DNA from: Gracilimonas halophila
GTDB lineage: Bacteria > Bacteroidota > Rhodothermia > Balneolales > Balneolaceae
Direction of reading: 5' to 3'
Assembly (NCBI RefSeq): GCF_042684365.1
Contig: NZ_JBHULI010000005.1
Coordinates: forward strand, 145,202 to 209,201
Length of the DNA: 64,000 nt
Shown one piece after another: positions 45,834 to 55,590 of the stretch. The notes beneath the pieces are model-generated. The model was not told where the DNA came from and searched no databases. It saw only the letters and a program-made list of their open reading frames with translations. The position numbers and the translations under genes were made by a program. How positions within the stretch are numbered: the first letter of the stretch is position 1; each line of letters opens with the position of its first letter.

Positions 45834-46745
45834 TTAAGATTTCTTGGTACGTACTTCGAGTTCAACTACCAACGCACTAGCTACAAACAGTGAACTGTAT
45901 GTACCCAAAATGATACCGATAAGGAGTGCAAAAGAAAATCCTTTCAACACCTCACCGCCGAAAATAAACAGCACAAGTACCACAAACAAGGTGGTAATGG
46001 AAGTAATTACAGTTCGGCTTAATGTATCATTCAAGCTTTTGTTTACCATAGGTATGAAATCCATTCCTTTGTGGACATTCGAGTTTTCACGAATACGGTC
46101 ATATACAACCACCGTATCATTCAATGAATAACCCACAATAGTAAGGAATGCAGCAATCAAGGCCTGATCGATCTGTAAGCTAAAAGGTACAAGATCGGCA
46201 AGAATGGTGAAGACCCCGAGTACGATCACTACATCGTGTACGAGTGCTGCTACCGCTCCGGCCGAGAAGGTCCAGTTTCGGAATCGGATCAGGATATAAA
46301 TGAAAATAATTACAATGGCATAGATCACCGCTTGTAATGCGCCCCATTTGAGGTCTTCTGCAAAACGAGGTCCAACTACATCAGTTTTTACCACATTTGC
46401 GGGATTGTTAGGATATAATTGTTCCATATTGGAAGTAATGATATCCTGAACAACATTGATCTCGCCTTCGTTATCTGTTCGGATGAGAACATCGCTGTCA
46501 GATCCGTAAAGTTTTATTTCCGGTGCAGCACCGAGGGGTCCGGAAAGAGTAGAACGCATCTCAACAACGTTTACCGGTTCCTGAAATTCCAGAACGAATT
46601 CTTTACCGCCTTTGAAGTCGATACCGTATTGCAATCCTTGTGTCAGGATCGCTGTTAATGACGCCAAGAAAAGAACCGCAGAAAAAATATAGGCTATCTT
46701 ATGGCTGCCTGTGAAGTTAAAATTAGGTGTTTCAAACCATCTCAT
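45834..46745 (-). CDS. secF: Protein translocase subunit SecF
   Basis: 303 aa, six membrane segments. TM1 is followed by the periplasmic domain (GIDFKGGKEFVLEFQEPV). Conserved TM4 block is SLNDTVVVYDRIRENSN and TM5/6 region LSRTVITSITTLFVVLVLFIFGGEVLKGFSFALLIGIILGTYSSLFVA. Works with SecD to pull proteins across the inner membrane using the proton gradient. Confidence 0.96.
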   Translation of the reverse strand: MRWFETPNFNFTGSHKIAYIFSAVLFLASLTAILTQGLQYGIDFKGGKEFVLEFQEPVNVVEMRSTLSGPLGAAPEIKLYGSDSDVLIRTDNEGEINVVQDIITSNMEQLYPNNPANVVKTDVVGPRFAEDLKWGALQAVIYAIVIIFIYILIRFRNWTFSAGAVAALVHDVVIVLGVFTILADLVPFSLQIDQALIAAFLTIVGYSLNDTVVVYDRIRENSNVHKGMDFIPMVNKSLNDTLSRTVITSITTLFVVLVLFIFGGEVLKGFSFALLIGIILGTYSSLFVASALVVELEVRTKKS

Positions 46746-46784
46746 AATAATAATCCTTTAGTCGTTTAAATTTCTTTTAGTTGA

Positions 46785-48590
46785 TTAACCGAAGCTTACA
46801 CTGCTTTTCTTCGCTTTGGTCAGGTAATCCACCACAACCCGGGTAATTACAATAGCGCTGAAAAGTGATGCTACAATACCGGCCATAAGTGTAACGGCAA
46901 ATCCCTTGATCGGACCAACTCCGAAACTGAAAAGGATGATAGCTACAAAGAATGTAGTTACGTTTGCATCAACAATAGCACTCATGGCATTAGCATATCC
47001 TGCTTCAATAGATGCTTTGAGTGTTTTACCGGTACGTTGCTCTTCGCGGATTCGGTCAAAGATCAGCACGTTTGCATCTACCGCCATACCGATGGTCAAT
47101 ACAATACCGGCAATACCCGGTAAAGTCAGAGTAGCTTTGAATGCAGCCAGAATACCAAGTATGAAGATGATATTAAGCAGAAGTGCAAGATCGGCAATTC
47201 CACCACCGGTTCGATAGTAGACGATCATAAAGATGGCTACAACTCCTAATCCAAAAAGAATGGAGTTCAAACCGGCCTGGATAGATTCAGCACCCAGAGT
47301 TGCACCCACGGTTCGTTCCTCAAGGATCTCAAGAGGAGCAGGCAGAGCACCTGAAAGCAAAATATTCACCAGATCCTCTGCTTCATCAATACCATCTAAA
47401 CCGGTAATCGATGAACGGCCGTTAGAGATCTTTGTTTGCACGTTGGGGTAGGAGAACACAAAACCATCCAGTACAATGGCTACCGGTTTTCCGATATTGG
47501 CCCCCGTTACCCGGCCCCACTTACGGGCACCCTCACTGTCCATGCTCATGGATACTTCGGGAACATTAGTGGCAGGGTCGAACTGAACACTTGCGGCTTC
47601 AATAACATCGCCGGTGAGTTCAATTTGAGTTCTGACCCCGATTAGCTGGTAGAGATCTTCTCCGGCTTGTCCGGCAAGCGGGTTTGCACTCCACATTACA
47701 GTGGTACTTCTTGGCATCATACGCTGAATGTCCTCAGTTTTTAAGAGGTCCATAACACGAGCAGTATCTCTTGCTGTGGCATAACCCATCAAATAAGGGC
47801 TTTGAGCAGGAAGCAGTACTTCTTCAAGTGGGTTTGAAGCAACCTCCAAAGAATCACCTTCTTCGCCCTGGTAGTTTGAGTAGTACTCATATACCTGATC
47901 TACAAATGAGCGAAATGTTTCTGCATCAGCAGCAAGTCGGAATTCGAGCCTGGCAGTTCCTTTCAATAGGTTACGTACACGTTCCTTGTCTTCTACACCA
48001 GGTAATTCAACCACAACCCGGTTATTTCCTTGTTTTACAATAGAAGGTTCGGTTACTCCGTAACGGTCAACCCGAGTTCGGATAATTTCGATAGCACGAT
48101 CTAAAGCAGATTGCCGCTGGGTTTTGAGGAAAGTTGCGATCTCCTCGTTAGTGGAGCGGCGAGTGATATCCATGGCATCGTTTCTGTAATATCGGCTCAA
48201 GCGAGCGTCAGGATCACGAGATTCGAATTCTGCCACCATCTCATCAATAAAGTCAGAGCCTGATTCGATAGCGCGTTCCTCGGCAGTATTGATCACTTCT
48301 CTCAGAAGCTCATCAGCGTTATCGCCGGCCAATTCAAGCACTAATTGCGGAATTCCAACTTCAAGCGTTACGTGCATTCCGCCCTGAAGGTCAAGACCCA
48401 AAGAGAGGATGTTATCGCGAATTCCTTGAAGTTTTTCACGATTCTGTTCCTCATATTGAGCCGCCTCATCCGGGCTTAGTTCATCAATATAATTCTGTTC
48501 CAGGTTCCACTGTAGTGTGGGCCACAGGTAATAAATGGTAAGGGCTAAGAAAGCCACGATCGTACCAATTTTAAATCCGTTTCCTTGCAT
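46785..48590 (-). CDS. secD: Protein translocase subunit SecD
   Basis: 601 aa. N-terminal TM, LGLDLQGGMHVTLEVG (residues about 65-80), a large periplasmic domain with the P1 base and head region. C-terminal six-TM RND core includes GMAVDANVLIFDRIREEQRTGKTLKASIEAGY (proton-relay Asp). Gap to secF 39 bp. Confidence 0.96.
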   Translation of the reverse strand: MQGNGFKIGTIVAFLALTIYYLWPTLQWNLEQNYIDELSPDEAAQYEEQNREKLQGIRDNILSLGLDLQGGMHVTLEVGIPQLVLELAGDNADELLREVINTAEERAIESGSDFIDEMVAEFESRDPDARLSRYYRNDAMDITRRSTNEEIATFLKTQRQSALDRAIEIIRTRVDRYGVTEPSIVKQGNNRVVVELPGVEDKERVRNLLKGTARLEFRLAADAETFRSFVDQVYEYYSNYQGEEGDSLEVASNPLEEVLLPAQSPYLMGYATARDTARVMDLLKTEDIQRMMPRSTTVMWSANPLAGQAGEDLYQLIGVRTQIELTGDVIEAASVQFDPATNVPEVSMSMDSEGARKWGRVTGANIGKPVAIVLDGFVFSYPNVQTKISNGRSSITGLDGIDEAEDLVNILLSGALPAPLEILEERTVGATLGAESIQAGLNSILFGLGVVAIFMIVYYRTGGGIADLALLLNIIFILGILAAFKATLTLPGIAGIVLTIGMAVDANVLIFDRIREEQRTGKTLKASIEAGYANAMSAIVDANVTTFFVAIILFSFGVGPIKGFAVTLMAGIVASLFSAIVITRVVVDYLTKAKKSSVSFG

Positions 48591-48734
48591 GGTAGTAATG
48601 GTTTAGTTTTGAGAAAATTAAATAAAATGGTTTGGTTGTTGATAACAGTGCAGGTCTTTTAATGTCCTGTTTTCTGTTACAACCTTCTTCTTTGTTTAAA
48701 AGTGAAGTTTAAAAATAGTGAGGAGCGAGAGAGA

Positions 48735-49289
48735 CTAAGGGGCGTTAATTGCCGTTCCGCCCGATAAGGGAGAGATATAAAAATTGTGAGAAGCTTCGGG
48801 AATCTGCTCTCCGGTAACTCCGGCACTGGTGAATATCGTACTGTGGCTGGAGGTCAGTGACTTATTTCCAAAAGAAAACCCATCAACAGGTATAATTGAG
48901 TTAGGTTGTGCCTGTTTTATGATCACAGCCTTACCCATGCCGGTAGATGAATTCTGGTAGTTATTCCATTCAGTTAGCAGAAGCTGGAATACTTCATTTT
49001 CATCTTTTGTGTGAGTATCAACCGGGAGCTCAAAATCATCTGCGTGTGCTTTTACAAGCACAGAAGCCTGACGAATTACAGATTCTAATTTTCCTTCTTC
49101 ATCGGAAAGCCCGCGAATTTGATCGACTACATTTGTATTTGTACTTGATTTGAGATTAGACTGCAACCAAGAAGCAAATGCATTATGCTCGGTATTATCA
49201 CTAACCGGCTTCATAAAGTAGAATAGAAAGCCGGTAAGCAGGATGCCTACATTAAACGAGCGGGTGATATGTGTCCGGAAGAATTCCAC
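48735..49289 (-). CDS. Hypothetical membrane-anchored protein
   Basis: 184 aa. One N-terminal hydrophobic segment (FNVGILLTGFLFYFM, residues 13-27), then a soluble, Ser/Thr/Asn-rich domain ending SPLSGGTAINAP. Family not recognised. It lies 144 bp upstream of secD on the same strand, but the gap has its own hairpin-poor leader, so co-transcription is uncertain. Confidence 0.65.
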   Translation of the reverse strand: MEFFRTHITRSFNVGILLTGFLFYFMKPVSDNTEHNAFASWLQSNLKSSTNTNVVDQIRGLSDEEGKLESVIRQASVLVKAHADDFELPVDTHTKDENEVFQLLLTEWNNYQNSSTGMGKAVIIKQAQPNSIIPVDGFSFGNKSLTSSHSTIFTSAGVTGEQIPEASHNFYISPLSGGTAINAP

Positions 49290-49777
49290 TTAACGACGTA
49301 ATATAAACAACTAAAGTTCCATTGTGAAAAGCAAAGTGAAAAGAAATGTTCATTTCACAGGGCTACATAAAAATTAACAATAGTCTGAAGTTATTAATTA
49401 TAATAGTAAAATTTATATGAGCAAATTATCACATTTTTTCGATTAGCTTACTACACCGAATCCTGAAAAGCTTAAATGGTAGGTTTTGTAATAAATAATG
49501 TTTGACGTGAAGAGTAGTCTTCCTTCATCCGATGGATTAATTTTGTTACCCAAATCTAATGGGTTATTGCACCATTGATAATGGCATATTTTTAAATTTT
49601 ATGACTATATAAATAAGACGCATGGGTTTGTTAATAATATTTTTTACGGATAAGACTAACGTATACATAGTTTTCATGATGGACTAACTTTATTTATTTA
49701 AAATAAAGACACTTATAAAAAAATTGAGACATTTGGTGTTATAAAATATTACCAAATTTGTAGAATAGATCAAATTA
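49290..49777. other. AT-rich gene-free stretch upstream of the PAS-GAF kinase
   Basis: No coding potential on either strand. The only structure I see is a weak dyad ATTTGGT (49731-49737) / ACCAAAT (49751-49757), 13-bp spacer, 21 bp before the kinase start. It is a possible operator or promoter-proximal site for the kinase/receiver pair. Confidence 0.4.
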
Positions 49778-51430
49778 ATGGTTATGGATATTAATTTAAA
49801 AAATTTTAAAAGCCTCATTGTTTGGTCAAATAATGAATCAGGTGATCAGTTAACGCAAGAAGGGGACTTAGAGTATTTTTACGGATACTCTAGGACTGAA
49901 TTTGAAAGTGATACTGATCTATGGTTTAAGATTATACATCCCGATGATAAACCTTATTTCCAAAAAGTGATACGTGAACTTGATAAATCACAGAACTGTA
50001 GTGTGAACGTTCAGTATCGAATAATTCGAAAAGATTCTGTAGTTCGAAATGTCTTGGGAGTAATAATCAAAAAAAATGAAAATGGACAATTGCAATATAG
50101 TGGCTATTTGGTGGATGTAACACATAAAAATCAAAACTATGATGCGAAGACTCACCGTAAAAATATATTGAGCCTTTTAAGTAACTCAATTTCAATTAGT
50201 TTTGACTCCTCAAAGAGCAGAAAAGAAAGAGTAAACGAGGTGCTATCTCGTTTGGGAGAAATTACAAAAGCCGATCGGGTTTATATTTTTGATAAAAAAT
50301 CAGGCAGTAATTTTAGGCCGATTCTGAATCAAAATTACGAGTGGTGCAGAAAGGGCATTGAGTCACAAATGTCGAATGATGACGTCTTCGATGTGGATTT
50401 GAAGGATTTAGTACCAAGATGGTATGAGAATATGGTAAGTAATAAAAAACCGATTTCCGGTTTAGTCAGGCACTTGCCAGATGAAGAAAGGGAAGTTTTA
50501 GAACCCCAGGATATCGTCAGTATATTGGTAACCCCCATTTGGTATGATAATGACTATTATGGCTTTATAGGTTTTGATGATTGCAGAGAAGAACGAGTAT
50601 GGAGTGAGGAAGAAATTGAGTTGTTAACGGTATTTGGCTCACTGATCATTGCAAGCTGGAAGTATGAGGATTCTATTATAAAGGTTGAGGATCAGCTAAA
50701 ACAGGTTAAGAAATTGCAATCAGAACGAGAGCAATTCTTAAAAATGGTATCTCATCAATTCAAGACTCCACTTTCAGTTATTAAGCTAAATTCGGATCTT
50801 CTGAAGCAAGCTTGCATGTCTGGTTCCGTTGATCTGAAAAATATCCTGCCACCTAAGATAGGAAGGATTGAACGATCAATCACTAAATTTGAGGAACTCA
50901 TAGAGGCAATACTCATTGGTAACTCAGATCACTCAGTGGACGACAATCCTGAAAAAATTGATTTTCACAATTGGCTGGAGGAAATGTTCAACACCAAAAA
51001 GAGAGACTACAATAACCTGAAAAGTGTTGAGCTAAGTTTTAGTGAAAAATTGAAAGAAGTAGTTGTGCTTCCTTTTAGTACTAAAACCTTTGAATATATT
51101 ATGGATACTTTGTTTTCAAACGCGGTTAAGTATCGTGGTGATGAGGCAGCGATTATCCAAATACACTATGAAATTACCGGTGACGGATACTTAAATATGG
51201 TATTTAAGGACGAGGGTATTGGTATTAACGAGGGTGATATAGGAAGCATTGGTAAGCCTTTTTTCAGGGCAAACAATGTCATTAATACTTCAGGAACGGG
51301 AATAGGACTTTCAATGGTAAAAGATTCGTTACTAAACGTTGGAGGAGGGTTTGAGGTCAAATCAAAGGAAGGAGATTTTACAACTATCATGATCAGTTTT
51401 CCAATAAACACTAAAAATGATGCTAAATAG
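49778..51430 (+). CDS. PAS-GAF hybrid-input sensor histidine kinase (soluble)
   Basis: 550 aa, no membrane segment, so cytoplasmic. Residues about 20-118 are a PAS domain (GYSRTEFESDTDLWFKIIHPDD...GYLVDVT). About 130-300 is a GAF domain with a bacteriophytochrome-like feel (RVYIFD...ILVTPIWYDNDYYGFIGFDDC...RVWSEEEIELLTVFG) but without an obvious chromophore Cys. HisKA has H326 in MVSHQFKTPLSVIKLNSDLL. HATPase has N447, DEGIGI (477-482) and GTGIGL (505-510). It overlaps the receiver gene by 14 bp. Light or redox sensing is suggested only by its position ahead of retinal genes. Confidence 0.9.
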   Translation: MVMDINLKNFKSLIVWSNNESGDQLTQEGDLEYFYGYSRTEFESDTDLWFKIIHPDDKPYFQKVIRELDKSQNCSVNVQYRIIRKDSVVRNVLGVIIKKNENGQLQYSGYLVDVTHKNQNYDAKTHRKNILSLLSNSISISFDSSKSRKERVNEVLSRLGEITKADRVYIFDKKSGSNFRPILNQNYEWCRKGIESQMSNDDVFDVDLKDLVPRWYENMVSNKKPISGLVRHLPDEEREVLEPQDIVSILVTPIWYDNDYYGFIGFDDCREERVWSEEEIELLTVFGSLIIASWKYEDSIIKVEDQLKQVKKLQSEREQFLKMVSHQFKTPLSVIKLNSDLLKQACMSGSVDLKNILPPKIGRIERSITKFEELIEAILIGNSDHSVDDNPEKIDFHNWLEEMFNTKKRDYNNLKSVELSFSEKLKEVVVLPFSTKTFEYIMDTLFSNAVKYRGDEAAIIQIHYEITGDGYLNMVFKDEGIGINEGDIGSIGKPFFRANNVINTSGTGIGLSMVKDSLLNVGGGFEVKSKEGDFTTIMISFPINTKNDAK

Positions 51431-51791
51431 TAAAATACTTATGGTTGAAGATGACCCAGAATTGAGAGAAACTCTTCAGGATATCTTTGAACTAAACGGG
51501 TTAGAAGCAGACCTTGCTGAAGATGCCAAGGCAGCTCTAAAATATATAAAGCAAGAAGAAGGTGAGTATAATATTATTCTCTCCGATTATCTTATGCCTG
51601 GGATGAGTGGTTTGGTTCTGTTTTCAGAAATAAGAAAGCTTTCGGGATACAAAAAAACTCCATTTTATATACTCAGTGCCAGAACAGATAAGGAAACCAA
51701 GGATAAATGTTTTAAGGTAAATGTAACCGGGTTTATAGATAAACCTTTCAATATTTCTGAACTTATAAAATTATTGAGTAAGTATATATAA
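51417..51791 (+). CDS. Stand-alone response regulator receiver (CheY-like)
   Basis: 124 aa, receiver domain only. Acidic pocket E11/D12/D13, phospho-acceptor D57 in NIILSDYLMPGMSG, S88 in YILSART and K109 in FIDKPFN. No DNA-binding or enzymatic output domain, so it must act by protein contact or pass phosphate on. Starts inside the kinase gene's last codons (ATG 51417 or 51420), a tight translational coupling. Confidence 0.92.
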   Translation: MMLNSKILMVEDDPELRETLQDIFELNGLEADLAEDAKAALKYIKQEEGEYNIILSDYLMPGMSGLVLFSEIRKLSGYKKTPFYILSARTDKETKDKCFKVNVTGFIDKPFNISELIKLLSKYI

Positions 51792-51992
51792 AATGAAAAG
51801 TGGAATATTTTTGAGTTGAGGAGAAAAGTACCTTTTTTTTAAAATTTTATATACTTTAGATACCTATAGTGCTTAAATTATTCCATGTTATTTAACGTGT
51901 TGAGGCCCAGATAACTATTAGAAGTTTATTAAGGTTTCAATTGTTCTACAGAATGATAGAATTATCGAATAGCCAAATAAAACTGTTAAAAT

Positions 51993-52023
51993 AAAAAAAG
52001 CCTCGACCAAGAGGCTTTTTTTT
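51993..52023 (+). terminator. Terminator after the receiver gene
   Basis: AAAAAAGCCTC pairs with GAGGCTTTTTT around GACCAA. It lies 200 bp after the receiver, with the intervening stretch gene-free, and separates the kinase/receiver pair from the carotenoid genes. Confidence 0.88.
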
Positions 52024-52425
52024 AAATAGGGTACTAGGGTCAATTTTAATACGCCTAAAAATATATAATATTGGTGGTTCGTGTAAAAAAAGGCATGTCA
52101 TTTGAATATATGTCTCATAAATTTATAGGTAATAGTTTTTTCCTGCTTTACTTAAAACTAAAAACTATGGATTACTTCTATTTGAATTAGTTCATTTTGG
52201 TTTGAAGACTTAGATCTACTTTCCATTATATATAATGCACTTCTGACAAAAGAAAAAACAATAGTAGGGGTATTATCTAACAAAGGATATAAATATTAAA
52301 AATGAAGATGCATGCATACTGCCAAATTTTGGTGACATAAAAAATAATAATACGTCATTTATCTGTTGGCTATGGTAAAATATTGGTTAATGAATATTGA
52401 ATTTACTAATTGAATATGATTTGCC
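52024..52425. other. AT-rich 400-bp region upstream of crtY
   Basis: No gene or strong dyad is visible. It must hold the promoter of the crtY-blh unit (and perhaps the rhodopsin), but I cannot point to convincing -33/-7 or -35/-10 boxes. Confidence 0.35.
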
Positions 52426-53604
52426 ATGCAAAAACCTAATAATATCGAACCATACGATTGTATAATAGTTGGTTGTGGTAGCTCAGGCCTTAGCTTAGCA
52501 TGGTATTTGATCCAGGAACTCGGTGAGACTTATAAGATTTTGTTGATTGAACGTTCTTTTGAAAATAGGAAGAATAAAACCTGGTGTTTTTGGGATGAGG
52601 ATGCTAAACCTGATATAATTTCATCCAGAATCTTTTGGAATGACCTAGTGTTTGGTAATCAAAAAGAAAAAATAACGGGGTCTCTGATAAACTACACATA
52701 CCGCATGATATCAAGTGCATCCTACGAAGAGATGATGATAAAAGAGTTATGTAAATATAAAAATATTTTTTGGGCAGAAGATACTGTGAAAAGTATTCAG
52801 GAAGATGATTCATACACCACTGTGATAGCAGAAAACGGTATATACAATACCAAAAAAGTATTTAAAAGTAATATACGACAGAAGGATATTACAAATTCAG
52901 TATATCTCAAGCAGCATTTTCTAGGATGGAAGGTCAAGACAGATAATGCGGTTTTTGATCATAAAAAGGCCGTGTTAATGGATTTCAATGTTGCCCAGAA
53001 GAATGCTACGGCCTTCATGTATCTGCTGCCATTTAGTGGGTCCACAGCTTTAGTAGAGTACACCATGTTTTCTAAAAATGTATTGGAAAAAGATGAGTAT
53101 GAGTACGAAATAAACAAATATTTATATGATAATTTCGGTTTAACAGCAGATGATTATAAGGTGACAGAAACAGAAGGTGGTGCTATACCCATGATCATGA
53201 GGGGCTCAAAGTTGAATGAAGGAAAGAATATTTTCAACATTGGTGTTGCCGCAGGAAGTAATAAACCAACGACCGGTTATGCTTTCAATCGAATTCATAG
53301 GATAAACATGCAAATAGCTAAGCACATCAGTAAAGGTGAAGAACCCCAGGTTCTTAATTTATCACCAAAACGATATCGGTTTTACGATATACTATTATTA
53401 GATATTTTAGAAAACCAACCAGATGCATCAGTCAACATATTTTCAAAACTATTTAAGCGCAATTCTATGGATAGCATTCTAAAATTCATGGATGAAAAGG
53501 CCGGGTTTTTAGAAAATATGAGATTGCTTGTTACGCTGCCATGGGGGCCTTTCTTAAAGGCTTTGTGGAGAAACCGAAAACATATATTAACCGGCAAGTT
53601 TTAA
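52426..53604 (+). CDS. crtY: Lycopene beta-cyclase (CrtY type)
   Basis: 392 aa. FAD/NAD(P) motif CIIVGCGSSGLSLAWYLIQE at residues 11-30. The CrtY signature KNKTWCFWDEDA follows (about 51-62), with MYLLPFSGSTALVEYTMFS and GGAIPMIMRG later. Cyclises lycopene to beta-carotene, the precursor cleaved by the next gene product. The stop codon overlaps the blh start (TAATG). Upstream carotenoid genes (crtE, B, I) are not in the window. Confidence 0.92.
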   Translation: MQKPNNIEPYDCIIVGCGSSGLSLAWYLIQELGETYKILLIERSFENRKNKTWCFWDEDAKPDIISSRIFWNDLVFGNQKEKITGSLINYTYRMISSASYEEMMIKELCKYKNIFWAEDTVKSIQEDDSYTTVIAENGIYNTKKVFKSNIRQKDITNSVYLKQHFLGWKVKTDNAVFDHKKAVLMDFNVAQKNATAFMYLLPFSGSTALVEYTMFSKNVLEKDEYEYEINKYLYDNFGLTADDYKVTETEGGAIPMIMRGSKLNEGKNIFNIGVAAGSNKPTTGYAFNRIHRINMQIAKHISKGEEPQVLNLSPKRYRFYDILLLDILENQPDASVNIFSKLFKRNSMDSILKFMDEKAGFLENMRLLVTLPWGPFLKALWRNRKHILTGKF

Positions 53605-54566
53605 TGCACCATTCAAGCAACAACAATCTACCTAAGTCAAGACAGTGGCCGCTATTTGGATATTTAATTGGAATGACTGCGCTTGTAGCTATTACCTACC
53701 TTTATTTTGTTGATATACCTGTTCATATTGAATTGATATTTTTCGCATTATTTGTCGTTGCTACCGGTATCCCACACGGTGCAGTTGATCATATTGTGGC
53801 TGCAGATGTATATAAGCTCAACCAAAACTATAAGGACCAGTTAAAGTTTTATGGAACGTATCTGATTGTAATGGCATGCTTGGGTGCCCTATGGATAGTA
53901 AGCCCTATCAGTGGTTTTGTAGTATTTATGATCACCTCTATATATCATTTTGGTCAAGGCGATCTCAATTGGGTATCATCTTCGTTAAAGAGTAAGACGT
54001 ATTTAAGAGCCCTTTTTGTTTCCAGAGGTATAGTGCTGATTGTAATACCTGTGGTTTACCATTGGCAGGTTACAGCACCTATCATAGAATCAGCTTCAGG
54101 TTTCGATATAACTTATATTCATTGGTTAGTAGATCATGCATTATATATAGCAGTCATAGCATTACTACAGCATATGATGCTAATGCTGGGTTTAATTGGA
54201 AAGATCAAAACCCGTTTCATAGTTCAGGAATACAGCCTTGTAATCATATTGGCGTTTCTTTTCTTTATTGCTAATCCATTGGTCTCATTTGCCTTGTATT
54301 TTGGTATTTGGCATTCGCTAAATCATTTCTTTGAATTACGTGATCATCTTTCGTTAAAAAATAATTCAACAGATTCCTTTTTTAACCTGTACAAGCATAC
54401 GGTCCCTTTTACTATTATTTCATTAATAGGGTTGGTGCTTTTATGGTACATATTGGGAGCAGCAGGTGTCAAAGATCAGATGATCAGTGTGCTATTTATC
54501 TTAATAAGCGTTCTAACACTTCCACATATGCTTCTGATCAACCAAATGTATGACAAGAAAATATAA
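53604..54566 (+). CDS. blh: Brp/Blh-type beta-carotene 15,15'-dioxygenase
   Basis: 320 aa from the ATG at 53604, which shares bases with the crtY stop. A longer frame to 53541 only reads crtY out of frame. Multi-pass membrane protein with the conserved His motifs of Blh: GIPHGAVDHIVAADVYKL, YHFGQGDLNW and FGIWHSLNHFFELRDHL (iron ligands). Splits beta-carotene into two retinals for the rhodopsin encoded next. Confidence 0.93.
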   Translation: MHHSSNNNLPKSRQWPLFGYLIGMTALVAITYLYFVDIPVHIELIFFALFVVATGIPHGAVDHIVAADVYKLNQNYKDQLKFYGTYLIVMACLGALWIVSPISGFVVFMITSIYHFGQGDLNWVSSSLKSKTYLRALFVSRGIVLIVIPVVYHWQVTAPIIESASGFDITYIHWLVDHALYIAVIALLQHMMLMLGLIGKIKTRFIVQEYSLVIILAFLFFIANPLVSFALYFGIWHSLNHFFELRDHLSLKNNSTDSFFNLYKHTVPFTIISLIGLVLLWYILGAAGVKDQMISVLFILISVLTLPHMLLINQMYDKKI

Positions 54567-54596
54567 TGTTAACTGTTATTATAAGATCAGTGAATT

Positions 54597-54605
54597 GGGG
54601 GGGGG
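54597..54605 (+). repeat. G9 homopolymer upstream of the rhodopsin gene
   Basis: Nine consecutive G residues in an otherwise AT-rich intergenic gap (54567-54706), about 100 bp before the rhodopsin start. The longest G run I noticed in the window. Confidence 0.9.
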
Positions 54606-54706
54606 CAAAATTTAAATATCCGCCAAAATATATAAAATATGGACACACTGGAACACTTCTCACGTGCCATTAGTTTTTTCTTTTAACTTTTAACTAAAAA
54701 AAAAAG

Positions 54707-55495
54707 ATGGAACAGTTGACATTTGGTCAGTTTAATTTGGTATATAACATGTTGTCGTTTGCGATTGCAGCGATGATATTTTCAGGTGTATTTTTTGTAT
54801 TAGCAAGAAATAGAGTGGCACCGCAGTATAGAATATCCCTAATTGTATCAACTCTTGTTGTTGGTATTGCTGCCTATCACTATCTCAGAATATTCAACTC
54901 ATGGGAAGCCGCCTATATAATTGGCGAGGCTGGTAATTATGTAGCATCAGGTAAACCTTTTAATGATGCCTACAGATATATTGATTGGTTACTTACTGTA
55001 CCATTACTACTTGTCGAATTGATATTAGTTATGGGCTTAGCTTCTGAAAAGCGTAGTAAGATGCTTACAAAACTTGTGATAGCATCGTTTTTAATGATAC
55101 TTCTTGGTTATCCTGGTGAAATTATAACCGGTGATACCTCTATGTTCTCAGAGCGTGGTTTGTGGGGCTTATTAAGTACTATCCCTTTTGTATACATTCT
55201 ATATGTGTTATGGGGTGAATTAGGTTCTACCATTTCTAACCAATCAGGAAAAACAGGAATCTTACTCAGAAACATACGTCTCTTATTATTATTTACATGG
55301 GGCTTTTATCCAATTGTATATATGGCTCCATTTTTCGGTTGGGAAGGAGCAACAGCTACGGTAGCTATTCAGGTAGGTTATTCTTTAGCTGATGTTCTTG
55401 CGAAAGCGGGATATGGTTTAATGATCTACGCCATTGCCAGATCTAAGTCTGAGGACGAAGGATATAAAATCGGAAGAGTCGTTACAGCTACATAG
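54707..55495 (+). CDS. Xanthorhodopsin-like light-driven proton pump
   Basis: 262 aa, seven membrane helices. Helix C carries the proton-pump triad D93, T97, E104 in RYIDWLLTVPLLLVELILVMG (proton acceptor, Thr, donor). H58 on helix B pairs with D93. K233 on helix G (DVLAKAGYGLMI) binds retinal. L101 at the spectral-tuning site predicts green absorption. G154 (GLWGLLSTIPF, helix E) matches the glycine that leaves room for a carotenoid antenna in xanthorhodopsin (a bulky residue sits there in proteobacterial proteorhodopsin). It follows crtY-blh after 140 bp and is closed by a terminator, so retinal supply and pump are linked. Confidence 0.95.
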   Translation: MEQLTFGQFNLVYNMLSFAIAAMIFSGVFFVLARNRVAPQYRISLIVSTLVVGIAAYHYLRIFNSWEAAYIIGEAGNYVASGKPFNDAYRYIDWLLTVPLLLVELILVMGLASEKRSKMLTKLVIASFLMILLGYPGEIITGDTSMFSERGLWGLLSTIPFVYILYVLWGELGSTISNQSGKTGILLRNIRLLLLFTWGFYPIVYMAPFFGWEGATATVAIQVGYSLADVLAKAGYGLMIYAIARSKSEDEGYKIGRVVTAT

Positions 55496-55590
55496 AATTT
55501 CTACTATCGCGAAGGTTTCTTACAGTAAGAGATGGTTGCATATATAAAATATCCTTGTTTGTAAGCACAAAACAACGTTAGTAGAATAGT

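Noticed and set aside
53541..53603. Upstream start for blh at 53541
   Set aside because: It lies wholly inside crtY in another frame and gives residues unlike Blh; the TAATG junction at 53604 is the natural coupled start.
54707..55495. Sodium- or chloride-pumping rhodopsin
   Set aside because: Helix C has D/T/E, not the NDQ or NTQ/TSA triads; proton pump is the supported call.
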